Positions 36,790 through 45,637 of a stretch of DNA of 64,000 nucleotides are shown here, in pieces. Below the pieces are notes generated by a model, which saw nothing but the letters and a program-made list of their open reading frames with translations, ran no database searches and was not told the origin of the DNA. The position numbers and the translations under genes are program-made. The stretch spans positions 1 through 64,000 of the forward strand of contig NZ_FTMJ01000012.1 of assembly GCF_900156095.1 (NCBI RefSeq), written 5' to 3'. Numbering within the stretch: the stretch's first letter is position 1; the number at the start of each line of letters is the position of its first letter. This DNA comes from Aeromonas sp. RU39B (lineage in GTDB: Bacteria; Pseudomonadota; Gammaproteobacteria; Enterobacterales; Aeromonadaceae).

Positions 36790-36849
36790 GGGATCTCCGG
36801 TTCTGGATTCACCGATTATCCCATGAATCGCCTCCCGGGCGCGACGGGA

Positions 36850-37407
36850 TCAGGCAAGCAGCAGGGTGCTGACCCCAAGCGTGATAAACAGCAGGGCGCA
36901 GCCGATGCGGATCCATTTTAGCGGCAGCTTGTCGGCGCCGAGTTTGCCGAGCAGTACCACCGGCACGTTGGCCAGCATCATGCCGAGCGTGGTGCCGATG
37001 ATCACCTGGAAGAAGGCATCAAAACGGGCGGCCAGCAGCACGGTGGCGATCTGGGTCTTGTCGCCCATCTCGGCAATAAAGAACAGGACAAAGGTGGCGA
37101 CAAAGGGGCCAAAGCGCTCGAGTGGACTCTCTTCGTCATCCATCTTGTCGGGCACCAGGATCCAGATTGCCATGGCAATAAAGGCGGCGGCGACTAAGTA
37201 GGTGAGGATCTTGGGGTCCAGCCAGCGGCTTATCATCTCGCCAATCCAGGCGGCCCCGGCATGGTTGAGCACGGTGGAGGCAAAGATACCGAGCACGATG
37301 GGCCAGGGTTTACGAAACCGGCAGATCAATAGCAGAGCGAGCAGTTGGGTTTTATCGCCGATTTCGGCAATGGCCACGCTGAGCGTGGAGGTGAGCAGAG
37401 CTTCCAT
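36850..37407 (-). CDS. mneA: GDT1/UPF0016 manganese exporter (MneA-like)
   Basis: A 185-aa membrane protein with six helices and two E-phi-GDKTQ motifs (AEIGDKTQLLALL near 15, AEMGDKTQIATVL near 115), the mark of the UPF0016/TMEM165 cation exporters. Vibrio MneA of this family exports Mn2+. A yybP-ykoY manganese riboswitch lies directly upstream, which strongly supports Mn2+ as substrate. ATG 37407 is used; an in-frame TTG lies three codons earlier, and neither has a strong RBS, which fits translation control by the leader. Confidence 0.9.
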   Translation of the reverse strand: MEALLTSTLSVAIAEIGDKTQLLALLLICRFRKPWPIVLGIFASTVLNHAGAAWIGEMISRWLDPKILTYLVAAAFIAMAIWILVPDKMDDEESPLERFGPFVATFVLFFIAEMGDKTQIATVLLAARFDAFFQVIIGTTLGMMLANVPVVLLGKLGADKLPLKWIRIGCALLFITLGVSTLLLA

Positions 37408-37421
37408 AAGTAGCAACGACA

Positions 37422-37470
37422 GGGGACGGAGTTGTTATAGTCCAATGACTGGCAACAGCTCTCCGTCCCC
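37422..37470 (-). promoter_or_regulatory. Expression-platform hairpin of the manganese riboswitch
   Basis: A 10-bp GC-rich stem (37461-37470 with 37422-37431) lies between the aptamer and the mneA start, ending ~15 bp before the ATG. It has no T-run, so it may act on ribosome access rather than as a terminator. Confidence 0.6.
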
Positions 37471-37484
37471 GGTTTAAGCCGTTG

Positions 37485-37617
37485 CCCGTCAAAGGTCTTG
37501 TCAACGCCGGGGCAATGGTTGCCCGCCGCATTCTGGCCATGGTGATTTGGCACCAAGTGTGTTGACCAGAATCATCCCCTGCATGGCAACAGGCGATGCG
37601 ACTACTCCCCCTTGATG
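37485..37617 (-). ncRNA. yybP-ykoY manganese riboswitch aptamer
   Basis: On the minus strand the leader carries the characteristic yybP-ykoY blocks in order: CAAGGGGGAGTAG (37617-37605), CACACTTGGTGCC, ATCACCATGGCC, GGGCAACCATTGCCCCGG and GACAAGACCTTTGAC (to 37488). These are the same blocks as in the E. coli alx and mntP leaders. The RNA binds Mn2+ and turns on export genes. It starts ~45 bp downstream of the yciH stop. Confidence 0.93.
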
Positions 37618-37662
37618 GGAGCGGGCATTCTAGGAAAAAAGCGGGGGGCTGGCAAGCCGCGA

Positions 37663-37992
37663 TTATCCGCCCACCAGCTTGACGCTAAAGCCGGCTTTCT
37701 CCAGCTCGGCCTTGATAAGGTCCCGTTTGTCACCTTGAATTTCGATGACCCCCTCCTTGAGGCTGCCGCCGGTGCCGCACTTTTTCTTAAGCAAGGTGGC
37801 GATGGCTTTCTGCTGCGAAGGGGGCACGCCAAACACCGTGATGACCCCGGCGCCCTTGCGCCCCTTGGTTTCACGGCGCAGCCGCACAATGCCGTCGTCG
37901 GGGAAGGGGGAGGCGTTGGTGGGCGCCGCGTCTTGAGCGACGTGGCCGCCATCGGTGGAGTAGACCAGGCGGCTGTTACTGTCTTGGGACAT
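37663..37992 (-). CDS. yciH: SUI1/eIF1-like protein YciH
   Basis: A 109-aa member of the SUI1 family. The core LRRETKGRKGAGVITVFGV, then KKKCGTGGSLKEGVIEIQGD and LEKAGFSVKLVGG, matches E. coli YciH. It is a bacterial relative of eIF1 that binds the small ribosomal subunit and can influence start-codon fidelity. It is convergent to nothing and divergent from feoA, with its stop next to the Mn riboswitch. Confidence 0.94.
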   Translation of the reverse strand: MSQDSNSRLVYSTDGGHVAQDAAPTNASPFPDDGIVRLRRETKGRKGAGVITVFGVPPSQQKAIATLLKKKCGTGGSLKEGVIEIQGDKRDLIKAELEKAGFSVKLVGG

Positions 37993-38027
37993 ATTATGAC
38001 GGGACTCGATGAATGACTGACTGGAAA

Positions 38028-38068
38028 TTGATTTTACTCAACGATACGCCGAGAGTTCTACCTATAAT
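38028..38068 (+). promoter_or_regulatory. FNR-type promoter of feoABC
   Basis: TTGAT-TTTA-CTCAA (38028-38041) fits the FNR consensus TTGAT-N4-ATCAA with one mismatch. A perfect TATAAT lies at 38063-38068, placing the start near 38075-38076 and the FNR centre at about -41, the class II position. A partial Fur half-site (GATAATG on the minus strand) is just downstream. Anaerobic activation of feo by FNR is known in E. coli. Confidence 0.75.
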
Positions 38069-38115
38069 TGGAAGGCTTAAAGCGAACCATTATCGTTTCG
38101 TCATGGGAGGCAGTC

Positions 38116-38343
38116 GTGGAATTGTGTGATCTTGCGCCGGGGCAACGGGCCCGAATTCTCAATATGAACCGCCTGAGCCATCAGGTGCGGCGCAAACTGA
38201 TGGTGATGGGTTTGCTCCCAAATAGCGAAGTGCTGTTTTTGCGCACGGCACCCCTTGGCGATCCGATGCAGATCCAGTGTCAAGGGATCTGCCTTTCCAT
38301 GCAAAAAGGCCTGGCCCAGTTGATTGAGGTAGAGCCGGTATGA
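38116..38343 (+). CDS. feoA: Ferrous iron transport protein FeoA
   Basis: A 75-aa SH3-like protein that supports FeoB. The family pattern is clear (LAPGQRARILNMN, RRKLMVMGLLPNSEV, PLGDPMQIQCQGICLSM, LIEVEPV). It starts with GTG 38116, preceded by GGGAGG at ideal spacing; the TTG at 38068 is inside the promoter. The stop overlaps the feoB start (ATGA), so the two are translationally coupled. Confidence 0.93.
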   Translation: MELCDLAPGQRARILNMNRLSHQVRRKLMVMGLLPNSEVLFLRTAPLGDPMQIQCQGICLSMQKGLAQLIEVEPV

Positions 38344-40604
38344 AGATGAACATTGTCACCGTAGGGAATCCCAACAGCGGTAAGACCTCCCTGTTTAATG
38401 CCCTGACCGGTGCCCGCCAGCACGTCGGGAACTGGTCCGGTGTGACGGTTGAGAAAAAATCAGGCTATTTCGAGCACCAAGGGACGGAAGTGACCCTGGT
38501 GGACCTGCCCGGTATCTACGGTCTTGGTAATCAGGATGATTCCATCGACGAGCAGATCGCCAGCCGTTATGTTCAGGCCCAGCGACCCGATCTGTTTCTC
38601 AATGTCATCGATGCCTCGAGTCTCGAGCGCTCCCTCTATCTGACGCTGCAACTGCGCGAGCTTGGCCTGCCGGTGCTGGTGGTGCTCAACAAGATCGACA
38701 TTCTGGAAAAACGCCGCATCGAGATTGATATTGATGCGCTCTCGTCGGCCCTTGGCTGCCCGGTGATTGCGCTCTCGAGCCGTAACCGCCGCCAGGTGCT
38801 GGCACTGAAAAACAAGATGATTGGCATTGCCGGTGCTCAGTTGCCGCTCTCGCTTGATTACGGTCCCGAGCTCGAATCGGTGATCGGTGAGATGTCAGAT
38901 CTGCTTGGCGAGCATCACGCCACCCGCCGCGGCCGCGCCTTGCGTCTGCTCGAAGGGGATCGCAGCCTGCTTGATGGGGTTGAAGGGGAGACGCTGGGCA
39001 AGATCAGCGCCCTGATTGAGCGGATGCAGCACGGCCATGATATCGACCTGCAGCTGGCCGATGTGCGCTACGGCTTTATCCATCAGCTGACCCACGATCA
39101 CCGCCACCAGCGTGGCAAGCTCTCCGCCGCCGGCAGCGAGCGCATCGATCGGGTGCTGCTCAATCGCTGGTTTGGCGTGCCGTTCTTCCTGCTGGTGATG
39201 TACCTGATGTTTATGTTCTCCATCAAGGTGGGGAGCGCCTTTATCGACTTCTTCGACGTAATGGGCGGCGCCCTGTTTGTCGATGGAATCAAGCATCTGC
39301 TCGGGCTGGTCGCGGCACCAGACTGGGTCGGCGCAATCCTGGCCGATGGCTTTGGCGCCGGTCTGCAGACCGTTGCGACCTTTATCCCGGTGATCGCCTG
39401 CCTTTACCTGTTCCTCGCGGTGCTGGAAAGCTCCGGATATCTGGCGCGGGCTGCCTTCGTGGTCGATGCCCTGATGCGCAAACTCGGTCTGCCGGGCAAG
39501 GCGTTTGTGCCGATGCTGATGGGCTTTGGTTGCTCGGTGCCAGCGGTGATGGCTGCGCGCACTCTGGGCTCGGAGCGTGAACGCCTGATGACCTCATCGA
39601 TGGCTCCGTTCATGTCGTGCGGTGCCCGTCTGCCGGTGTATGCCCTGTTTGCGGTGGCCTTCTTCCCCGATAGCGGTCAGAACCTGGTGTTCGCGCTGTA
39701 TTTGCTTGGGATCGTGGTCGCCGTGCTGACCGGTCTGTGGCTGCGCAGCACCATTTTGCCCGGCAAGAGCGAAAGCCTGCTGATGGAGATGCCCGATTAC
39801 GAGCTGCCGCAGATTAACAACGTGCTGCTGAAGACCTGGCAAAAGCTCAAGACCTTTATGTTTGGTGCCGGCCGCACCATCGTGCTGGTGGTCGCGGTGC
39901 TGAGCGTGTTTAACAACCTTGGCACCGACGGTCGCTTTGACCACGCCGGTGGTGAACAATCCCTGCTGGCCACCGCCAGTAAAGCGGTGACGCCTGTGCT
40001 GCATCCGCTCGGCGTGCGCGATGACAACTGGCAAGCAACGGTCGGCATCGTGACAGGCATCTTCGCCAAGGAAGCGGTAGTGGGGACGCTTAACAGCCTT
40101 TATGCTGGCGCGGCAGACGAAGAGGAGAAAGAGTACAGCCTGTGGGAGAGCTTTAAAGAGGCGCTGGCCACCATCCCGGCCAACCTCGCTGATATCAAGG
40201 CAAGCGACCCGCTCGGCATTGAAGTCGGTGATACCGAAGATCAGGCTGCCGCAGCCGAGTCGCAAGAGGTGGATGTAGCAACCTACAGCAACATGCAGGC
40301 TCACTTTGATGGTGCAGCCGGTGCGCTGGCTTATCTGGTGTTTGTGCTGCTTTACATGCCGTGCGCGGCCGCCATGGGGACCTTGGTGCGTGAAACTGGC
40401 CGTAACTGGGCTATCTACACCGCCATGTGGTGCAACTACACCGCCTTTATGTGCGCGACGCTGGTCTATCAAGGTTTAACCTTTAGCCAGCACCCGCAGC
40501 AGAGCTTGCTGTGGATCCTCTTCTACCTGTTTATCAGCGTGTTGCTGTGGGTCGTGATGCGCCGCCATGGTGACATCGTGGCGCGCAAGGCGGTGGTACT
40601 GTGA
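38340..40604 (+). CDS. feoB: Ferrous iron transporter FeoB
   Basis: A 754-aa inner-membrane Fe2+ transporter. The N-terminal G domain has G1 GNPNSGKTS (~9-17), DLPG (~54) and NKID (~117). A helical GDI-like domain follows to ~270. The membrane part has the two Gate motifs (FIPVIACLYLFLAVLESSGYL and GIVTGIFAKEAVVGTLNSLY) with conserved Cys in GFGCSVPA and SCGARLPVY. It sits between feoA and feoC with overlaps at both ends. Confidence 0.97.
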   Translation: MKMNIVTVGNPNSGKTSLFNALTGARQHVGNWSGVTVEKKSGYFEHQGTEVTLVDLPGIYGLGNQDDSIDEQIASRYVQAQRPDLFLNVIDASSLERSLYLTLQLRELGLPVLVVLNKIDILEKRRIEIDIDALSSALGCPVIALSSRNRRQVLALKNKMIGIAGAQLPLSLDYGPELESVIGEMSDLLGEHHATRRGRALRLLEGDRSLLDGVEGETLGKISALIERMQHGHDIDLQLADVRYGFIHQLTHDHRHQRGKLSAAGSERIDRVLLNRWFGVPFFLLVMYLMFMFSIKVGSAFIDFFDVMGGALFVDGIKHLLGLVAAPDWVGAILADGFGAGLQTVATFIPVIACLYLFLAVLESSGYLARAAFVVDALMRKLGLPGKAFVPMLMGFGCSVPAVMAARTLGSERERLMTSSMAPFMSCGARLPVYALFAVAFFPDSGQNLVFALYLLGIVVAVLTGLWLRSTILPGKSESLLMEMPDYELPQINNVLLKTWQKLKTFMFGAGRTIVLVVAVLSVFNNLGTDGRFDHAGGEQSLLATASKAVTPVLHPLGVRDDNWQATVGIVTGIFAKEAVVGTLNSLYAGAADEEEKEYSLWESFKEALATIPANLADIKASDPLGIEVGDTEDQAAAAESQEVDVATYSNMQAHFDGAAGALAYLVFVLLYMPCAAAMGTLVRETGRNWAIYTAMWCNYTAFMCATLVYQGLTFSQHPQQSLLWILFYLFISVLLWVVMRRHGDIVARKAVVL

Positions 40605-40843
40605 TCCTGCGCGAGCTTGGTGAATACCTCGAGCGCGAGGGGAAGGTTAGCCGCCGCGATCTCGCCCGTCACTTCGACACCTCGGAAGATGCCGTTGAGG
40701 CGATGCTCGGGGTGTGGATGCGCAAGGGGCGGGTGCGCAAGTGTCAGAGCGAAGGGTGCTCGGGGCGCTGCTGCGGCAAGCACGAAGAGGTGATCTTCGA
40801 GTGGCTCTCTCCCGGTCAGATTGGTCTGGTGCAGACCCACTGA
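40601..40843 (+). CDS. feoC: FeoC-like regulator
   Basis: An 80-aa winged-helix protein (LRELGEYLEREGKVSRRDLA, then FDTSEDAVEAML) followed by a Cys-rich loop (CQSEGCSGRCCGK) that may hold an Fe-S cluster as in enteric FeoC. It starts with GTG 40601 overlapping the feoB stop. In enterics FeoC protects FeoB from proteolysis. Last gene of feoABC. Confidence 0.88.
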   Translation: MILRELGEYLEREGKVSRRDLARHFDTSEDAVEAMLGVWMRKGRVRKCQSEGCSGRCCGKHEEVIFEWLSPGQIGLVQTH

Positions 40844-40866
40844 GCAGATACCTTAGCCTGACAAAT

Positions 40867-40894
40867 CGGCCCGCATGTGCGGGCCGGTTTTTTT
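40867..40894 (+). terminator. Terminator of feoABC
   Basis: A 9-bp stem (40867-40875 with 40878-40886) with a tight loop is followed by seven T residues. Confidence 0.9.
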
Positions 40895-40914
40895 ATCAGG
40901 GGAAAAGGGCAGGT

Positions 40915-42039
40915 TCAGTCGTCACGGCCGGGCTCGAGCGCCCAGGCGCTGCTGTCACCGCCCTTGCCAATCTGTCCTTTCTCCCGCCACAGCTTGAGTT
41001 TGAGGCGCAGGTTGTTGGTTGAATCGGCATGCTTGATGGCCTCCTCTTCATCGACCACCCCTTCGACCACCAGATCAAACAGCGCCTCATCGAAGGTGAT
41101 CATGCCCAAGGGACGTGATTTTTCCATCACCTCTTTGAGGCCACCAAACTCGCCACGGCGCACCAAATCGCGCACCGTATGGCTGCCGAGCATCACCTCA
41201 ACGGCGGCGCGGCGGCCACCATCAAGGGTTTTAACCAGTCGCTGCGACACAATCGCCTGCAGGTTGTTGCCAATGTCTTGCAGTAATTGAGGGCGGCGCT
41301 CTTCGGGAAAGAAGTTGATGATGCGATCGAGCGCTTGATTGGCGTTGGTGGCATGCAGGGTCGAGAGGCACAAGTGGCCGGTTTCCGAGAAGGTGAGGGC
41401 GTGCTCCATGGTTTCGCGGTCGCGAATTTCGCCGATCAGGATCACATCCGGCGCCTGGCGCAGGGTGTTTTTCAGCGCAGCGTGAAAGCTGCGGGTATCG
41501 ACCCCGACCTCGCGCTGATTAACGATGCAGCGCTTGTGCTGGTGCACATACTCGATGGGATCTTCGATGGTGATGATATGGCCGCCGCCGCTTTGGTTGC
41601 GGTGATCGATCAGCGCCGCCAGCGAGGTGGACTTGCCCGAGCCGGTGCCGCCGACAAACAGGACCAGACCGCGCTTTTGCAAGATGGTCTCAAGTAGCAC
41701 AGGGGGCAGGTGCAAGTCGGCAAAGCGTGGAATGTCGGTCTTGATGTTGCGAATGACGATCGACACCTCGTTACGCTGCTTGAAGATGTTGATGCGAAAG
41801 CGTCCAACGCAGGGCAGGGAGAGCGCCAGATTCATCTCTAACTCACGGGAAAAGGTCAGGCGCTGCTCACTGTCCATCAACGACTCGGCCAGCTCTTCAA
41901 TCTCGCCCGGCAGCAAGGGGTTGTTATCAAGTGGCGTGAGAATGCCGTGAAACTTGGCGCTCGGCGGGGCGCCGGTTGAGAGATAAAGATCAGAGCCGTC
42001 CTGCTCGGACAGGATCTGCAGCAAGGGTTGCAATTCCAT
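40915..42039 (-). CDS. pilU: Type IV pilus retraction ATPase accessory, PilU
   Basis: A 374-aa secretion ATPase. Walker A is GGTGSGKST (~127-135), the Asp box IITIEDPIEYVH, Walker B VILIGEIRDRETM and the His box LSTLHATNANQALDRI. The N-terminus (QPLLQILSEQDGSDLYLSTGAPPSAK) and C-terminus favour PilU over PilT. PilU works with PilT to retract type IV pili in the cytoplasm. Usually pilT and pilU are adjacent; here pilT is absent and the neighbours are unrelated. ATG 42039 is used rather than the TTG one codon before. Confidence 0.88.
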   Translation of the reverse strand: MELQPLLQILSEQDGSDLYLSTGAPPSAKFHGILTPLDNNPLLPGEIEELAESLMDSEQRLTFSRELEMNLALSLPCVGRFRINIFKQRNEVSIVIRNIKTDIPRFADLHLPPVLLETILQKRGLVLFVGGTGSGKSTSLAALIDHRNQSGGGHIITIEDPIEYVHQHKRCIVNQREVGVDTRSFHAALKNTLRQAPDVILIGEIRDRETMEHALTFSETGHLCLSTLHATNANQALDRIINFFPEERRPQLLQDIGNNLQAIVSQRLVKTLDGGRRAAVEVMLGSHTVRDLVRRGEFGGLKEVMEKSRPLGMITFDEALFDLVVEGVVDEEEAIKHADSTNNLRLKLKLWREKGQIGKGGDSSAWALEPGRDD

Positions 42040-42125
42040 CAAGAGACCTCACGTAAACCGGCAATGGGTAAAGTATAGGGTTTGCCTGCTGGCTCAGGCC
42101 AAAGTGGGTACCCCATTTGGTAGGG

Positions 42126-42482
42126 TCACGCGCCGGTGAATTTTTCCCGAAACACGAAGAACACTGCGCCCATCATGCACAGGGCCGCCCACAGGTAGTC
42201 GAGCTTGATGGACTCTTTAAGGTAGAACACCGAGAAGGGGACAAACACGGTCAGGGTGATCACTTCTTGCAAAATTTTCAGCTGGGCCACGGTCAGCACC
42301 TGATGGCCAATGCGGTTGGCCGGTACCTGTAGCAGGTATTCAAACAGGGCAATGCCCCAGCTGACCAGCGCCGCGACAATCCAGGGTTGATGGCTGAAAT
42401 TCTTAAGGTGGGCGTACCAGGCAAAGGTCATAAACACGTTGCTGCACAGCAGCAGGCCGATACTGATAAACACGGGATTCAT
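42126..42482 (-). CDS. DUF486 small membrane protein
   Basis: A 118-aa protein with four membrane helices, as in small multidrug-resistance-like transporters. The blocks TFAWYAHLK, WGIALFEYLLQVPANRIG and FSVFYLKE are typical of DUF486, whose function is unknown. It ends 84 bp upstream of the pilU start on the same strand but is probably a separate unit. Confidence 0.85.
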   Translation of the reverse strand: MNPVFISIGLLLCSNVFMTFAWYAHLKNFSHQPWIVAALVSWGIALFEYLLQVPANRIGHQVLTVAQLKILQEVITLTVFVPFSVFYLKESIKLDYLWAALCMMGAVFFVFREKFTGA

Positions 42483-42633
42483 GGTGTACTCCTTGGCGTG
42501 ATGCGGCGTTATAGCGCATTGTTTTGAATTTATAAAGACGCAGGCTGCGTGACGCTCAAGGGCAAACCTTGGTGCGCCGTGACTTTGATGGCACTATCAG
42601 GGCCCCCACTGTGGTTTGACCCATAACTTGTTG

Positions 42634-43653
42634 ATGCCGATGACTCATCCCGCTTTACATGGATTGCTTGCGCGCCAGCAGCGCCGCCACCGCCTGCTGC
42701 TAATGACGCTGTTGTTGGCGCTGGTCGCCATCTGGCTGCTCTCGCTGTCGCTTGGCGCGTTTCCGGTCTGGTCACTGTCGCGTGATGATGCGATGGCCTG
42801 GCAAGTGTTCTGGTCGCTGCGCCTGCCGCGCACTGTGCTGGCCATGGCGGTGGGAGCGGCGTTGGCCATGAGCGGGGCCACCTTGCAGGTGCTGCTACAT
42901 AATCCGGTGGCCGAGCCAGGGCTACTGGGCATCTCGAGCGGTGCCGGCATGGCCGCCATGCTATTGCTGCAGCTCGCTGCCACCACCGGCCTGCCGCTCT
43001 CGCCGGTATTACTGACTGTGGCCAGCTTTGCCGGTGCCATGCTGGTGACCGGCTTGCTGGTGCGCCTGGCTCACCGGCAGCGCCTTGATATGGCGCGTTT
43101 ACTGCTGCTTGGCATTGCCATCAGCATCATTGCTAACGCGGTGATGACCTGGCTGATGTACTTTGCCAGCGACGTGTCACTGCGTCAGTTTATGTTCTGG
43201 ATGATGGGGAGCCTCGCCAATGGCGGCGAGCAGCTGCCCTGGAGCCTGCCGACTTTGCTACTCGCGGGTGGCCTGCTTATCTGGCGCGCCCCGCGACTGC
43301 AACTTTTGATGCTCGGTGAAACCCAGGCCCGCTTGATGGGGCTTGAGGTGGCTCGTGAGCGCGGCTGGCTGATATCACTGGTGTGCTTGCTCACCGCGCT
43401 GTCGGTGTCGCTGTGCGGCGTGATCGGCTTTGTCGGGCTGGTGGTGCCACATCTGCTAAGACTGTGCGGCATCAGCTCGCCGCGGGTGTTACTGCCAGCC
43501 TCGGCGCTCGGTGGCGCGCTGCTGCTCCTGCTGGCCGATCTTATCTCCCGCGTCGGTCTTTCCTCCGGTGAGCTGCCGGTTGGGGTGGTGACCGCCACTC
43601 TGGGCGCCCCCATCTTTATCACCTTGCTGTTAAAACACCATGCTGAGCGCTGA
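42634..43653 (+). CDS. btuC: Vitamin B12 ABC transporter permease BtuC
   Basis: A 339-aa FecCD-family permease with ten helices. Family blocks are RLPRTVLAMAVGAALAMSGA, LLGISSGAGMAA and GVIGFVGLVVPHLLRL. It imports cobalamin from periplasmic BtuF. The start is uncertain: ATG 42634 or 42640, or TTG 42616, none with a clear RBS. It overlaps btuD by 14 nt. No cobalamin riboswitch is seen upstream, and btuF is not in the window. Confidence 0.88.
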   Translation: MPMTHPALHGLLARQQRRHRLLLMTLLLALVAIWLLSLSLGAFPVWSLSRDDAMAWQVFWSLRLPRTVLAMAVGAALAMSGATLQVLLHNPVAEPGLLGISSGAGMAAMLLLQLAATTGLPLSPVLLTVASFAGAMLVTGLLVRLAHRQRLDMARLLLLGIAISIIANAVMTWLMYFASDVSLRQFMFWMMGSLANGGEQLPWSLPTLLLAGGLLIWRAPRLQLLMLGETQARLMGLEVARERGWLISLVCLLTALSVSLCGVIGFVGLVVPHLLRLCGISSPRVLLPASALGGALLLLLADLISRVGLSSGELPVGVVTATLGAPIFITLLLKHHAER

Positions 43654-44377
43654 TCATCTCTGTGTCTCCGGGCGACTGGCCCCGCTGGATCTTCACTGGC
43701 AACCGGGTGAGCGCGTTGCCCTGATAGGCCCTAACGGCAGTGGTAAATCCACCCTGCTTGGGCTGCTGGCCGGTTTGCATGCCCCCGATAGTGGACAGGT
43801 GCGCTATGACGGTGAGGCGATGACCGCGCTCGATGCACCATCCCTGGCGCGCCGGCGTGCCTTGCTCACGCAACGGGTGTCACCGGCGCTCGGCATGCCG
43901 GTGTTTGAGCTGCTTCGGCTGGGCGTGGCCGAAGATGCCCTGCATGCCGGTCTTGAGCGGGTGCTGGACGTCCTTGAGCTGCATCCTTTGCTGGCACGCG
44001 ACGTGGCGCGACTATCGGGCGGTGAGCAGCAGCGGGTGTTGATTGCGCGCACCTTGCTGCAGGGCTGGCCTATCGGGAGGGGGCGGGTGATATTGCTCGA
44101 CGAGCCGCTGGCCGGGCTGGATCTGCACCATCAACTGGCGCTGCTGCGCTTACTGCGGGAATTAAGTGAGCGAGGCGCACTGCTGGTGGTTTCGCTGCAC
44201 GATCTTAATCTGGCGCTGCAGTGGTCGAGCCGCGTGGTCTGTCTGGAGCAAGGGCGCTGCGTGTTTAACGGAGCCAGCGCCGCGTTGGAGCAAGGATTAC
44301 TCGAGCAGGTGTTCAAGATCCGGGCCGACCGCGTGGAGGCGGCCGGCCGGTCGTGGCTGGTGACGCCACTGGAGTGA
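43640..44377 (+). CDS. btuD: Vitamin B12 ABC transporter ATPase BtuD
   Basis: A 245-aa ABC ATPase. Walker [10 protein letters not shown] (~30-38), Q-loop LLTQRV, signature LSGGEQQRV, Walker B VILLDEP and the switch His (SLHD) are intact. The small size and pairing with btuC mark BtuD. It ends 7 bp from the stop of convergent aroH. Confidence 0.93.
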   Translation: MLSADHLCVSGRLAPLDLHWQPGERVALIGPNGSGKSTLLGLLAGLHAPDSGQVRYDGEAMTALDAPSLARRRALLTQRVSPALGMPVFELLRLGVAEDALHAGLERVLDVLELHPLLARDVARLSGGEQQRVLIARTLLQGWPIGRGRVILLDEPLAGLDLHHQLALLRLLRELSERGALLVVSLHDLNLALQWSSRVVCLEQGRCVFNGASAALEQGLLEQVFKIRADRVEAAGRSWLVTPLE

Positions 44378-44384
44378 GCTGCGC

Positions 44385-45449
44385 TTAGCGCGAAAGCAGG
44401 GTCATGCGCGCTTGGCTGGCATCAGCCAGCATGCTCACCAGGCGCTCGGTGTCGTGCCAGGAGAGGCAGGCATCGGTGATGCTCTGGCCAAAGGTCGCGG
44501 CGCAGCCACCCACCACGTCCTGCCGACCTTCTACCAGGAAGCTTTCGGCCATGATGCCAGCGATGCCGGTGCGACCACGGCGCAGCTGATCGCAGATATC
44601 CTCGGCCACCAGCAGCTGGCGACGGTGATCCTTCATGCTGTTGCCGTGGCTGAAATCGACCACCAACCGCTCGGGCAGACCCACCTCGGCCAGCGCCTCG
44701 CACGCCTCATCGACGCTGGCGGTATCGTAGTTGGGACGATGGCCGCCACGCAAAATCACGTGGCCGTGCGGGTTACCGGCGGTGCGGTAGATGGTCATCT
44801 TTCCGTCTTTATCCGGCGAATAGAAGATGTGGCTGTGGCGGGCGGCGCGCACGGCGTCGATGGCGATGCGGGTGTTGCCGTCGGTGCCGTTTTTAAAGCC
44901 GACCGGGCAGGAGAGGGCAGAGGCCATCTCGCGGTGCACCTGGGATTCGGTGGTGCGTGCACCAATGGCGCCCCAGGTGATGAGATCGGCAATATATTGA
45001 CCGGTCACCATATCGAGAAACTCGGTGGCGGTGGGCATACCGAGGCTGTTGATGGCCACCAGCAGCTTGCGCGCCATGCGAAGGCCGGTATTGACATCAA
45101 AGCTGCCGTCCAGATGCGGATCATTGATAAGTCCCTTCCAGCCGACGATGGTGCGGGGCTTTTCAAAGTAGGTGCGCATCACGATGCACAGGCTGCCGGC
45201 ATAACGCTCGCGCAGCCCTTGCAGGCGGTTGGCATATTCCAGCGCCGCCACCGGGTCGTGCACCGAGCAAGGGCCGATGATCACCAGCAAGCGGGCGTCC
45301 TGACCTTGCAAGATGGCTTCCACTTCGGCGCGGGCGGTGAGCAGATGGGCGGCGGCCGCATCACTCAAGGCATGTTCGTTGGCCAGTTCACGGGCTGTCA
45401 CCAGTTCACCAAGGCGCCGGGTTCGCAATTCGTCGGTATGGATGGACAT
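44385..45449 (-). CDS. aroH: DAHP synthase, tryptophan-type (AroH)
   Basis: A 354-aa class I 3-deoxy-7-phosphoheptulonate synthase, the first enzyme of aromatic synthesis. Key blocks are IGPCSVHDP, RTYFEKPRT, GAIGARTTESQVHREM, FKNGTDG and DFSHGNS. The N-terminus (HTDELRTRRLGELVTARELA) and SPDKDGKMTIYRTAGNPHGH follow E. coli AroH (Trp-sensitive) more closely than AroG or AroF. No Trp operator is seen upstream. The isozyme call is good but not proven. Confidence 0.9.
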   Translation of the reverse strand: MSIHTDELRTRRLGELVTARELANEHALSDAAAAHLLTARAEVEAILQGQDARLLVIIGPCSVHDPVAALEYANRLQGLRERYAGSLCIVMRTYFEKPRTIVGWKGLINDPHLDGSFDVNTGLRMARKLLVAINSLGMPTATEFLDMVTGQYIADLITWGAIGARTTESQVHREMASALSCPVGFKNGTDGNTRIAIDAVRAARHSHIFYSPDKDGKMTIYRTAGNPHGHVILRGGHRPNYDTASVDEACEALAEVGLPERLVVDFSHGNSMKDHRRQLLVAEDICDQLRRGRTGIAGIMAESFLVEGRQDVVGGCAATFGQSITDACLSWHDTERLVSMLADASQARMTLLSR

Positions 45450-45637
45450 AACAAAATGGCTCTAAGCGGAGAAATCGCAGCCGTCGGGGCCGCGCAAGAA
45501 AACAGACTCTGCACATTAAAGCAAAAGTCTTACGATTGAAACCGCCCCGCTCTCTGGTTAGGATGGGCGCGTTTTTTTGTGTGCCTACATCCTTGTACGC
45601 ACGTTGCTCAGGTCCTGTTTCGAGATTGAGGTGTCAT

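Noticed and set aside
42483..42633. A cobalamin riboswitch before btuC
   Set aside because: The gap is short and lacks the conserved B12-box sequence.
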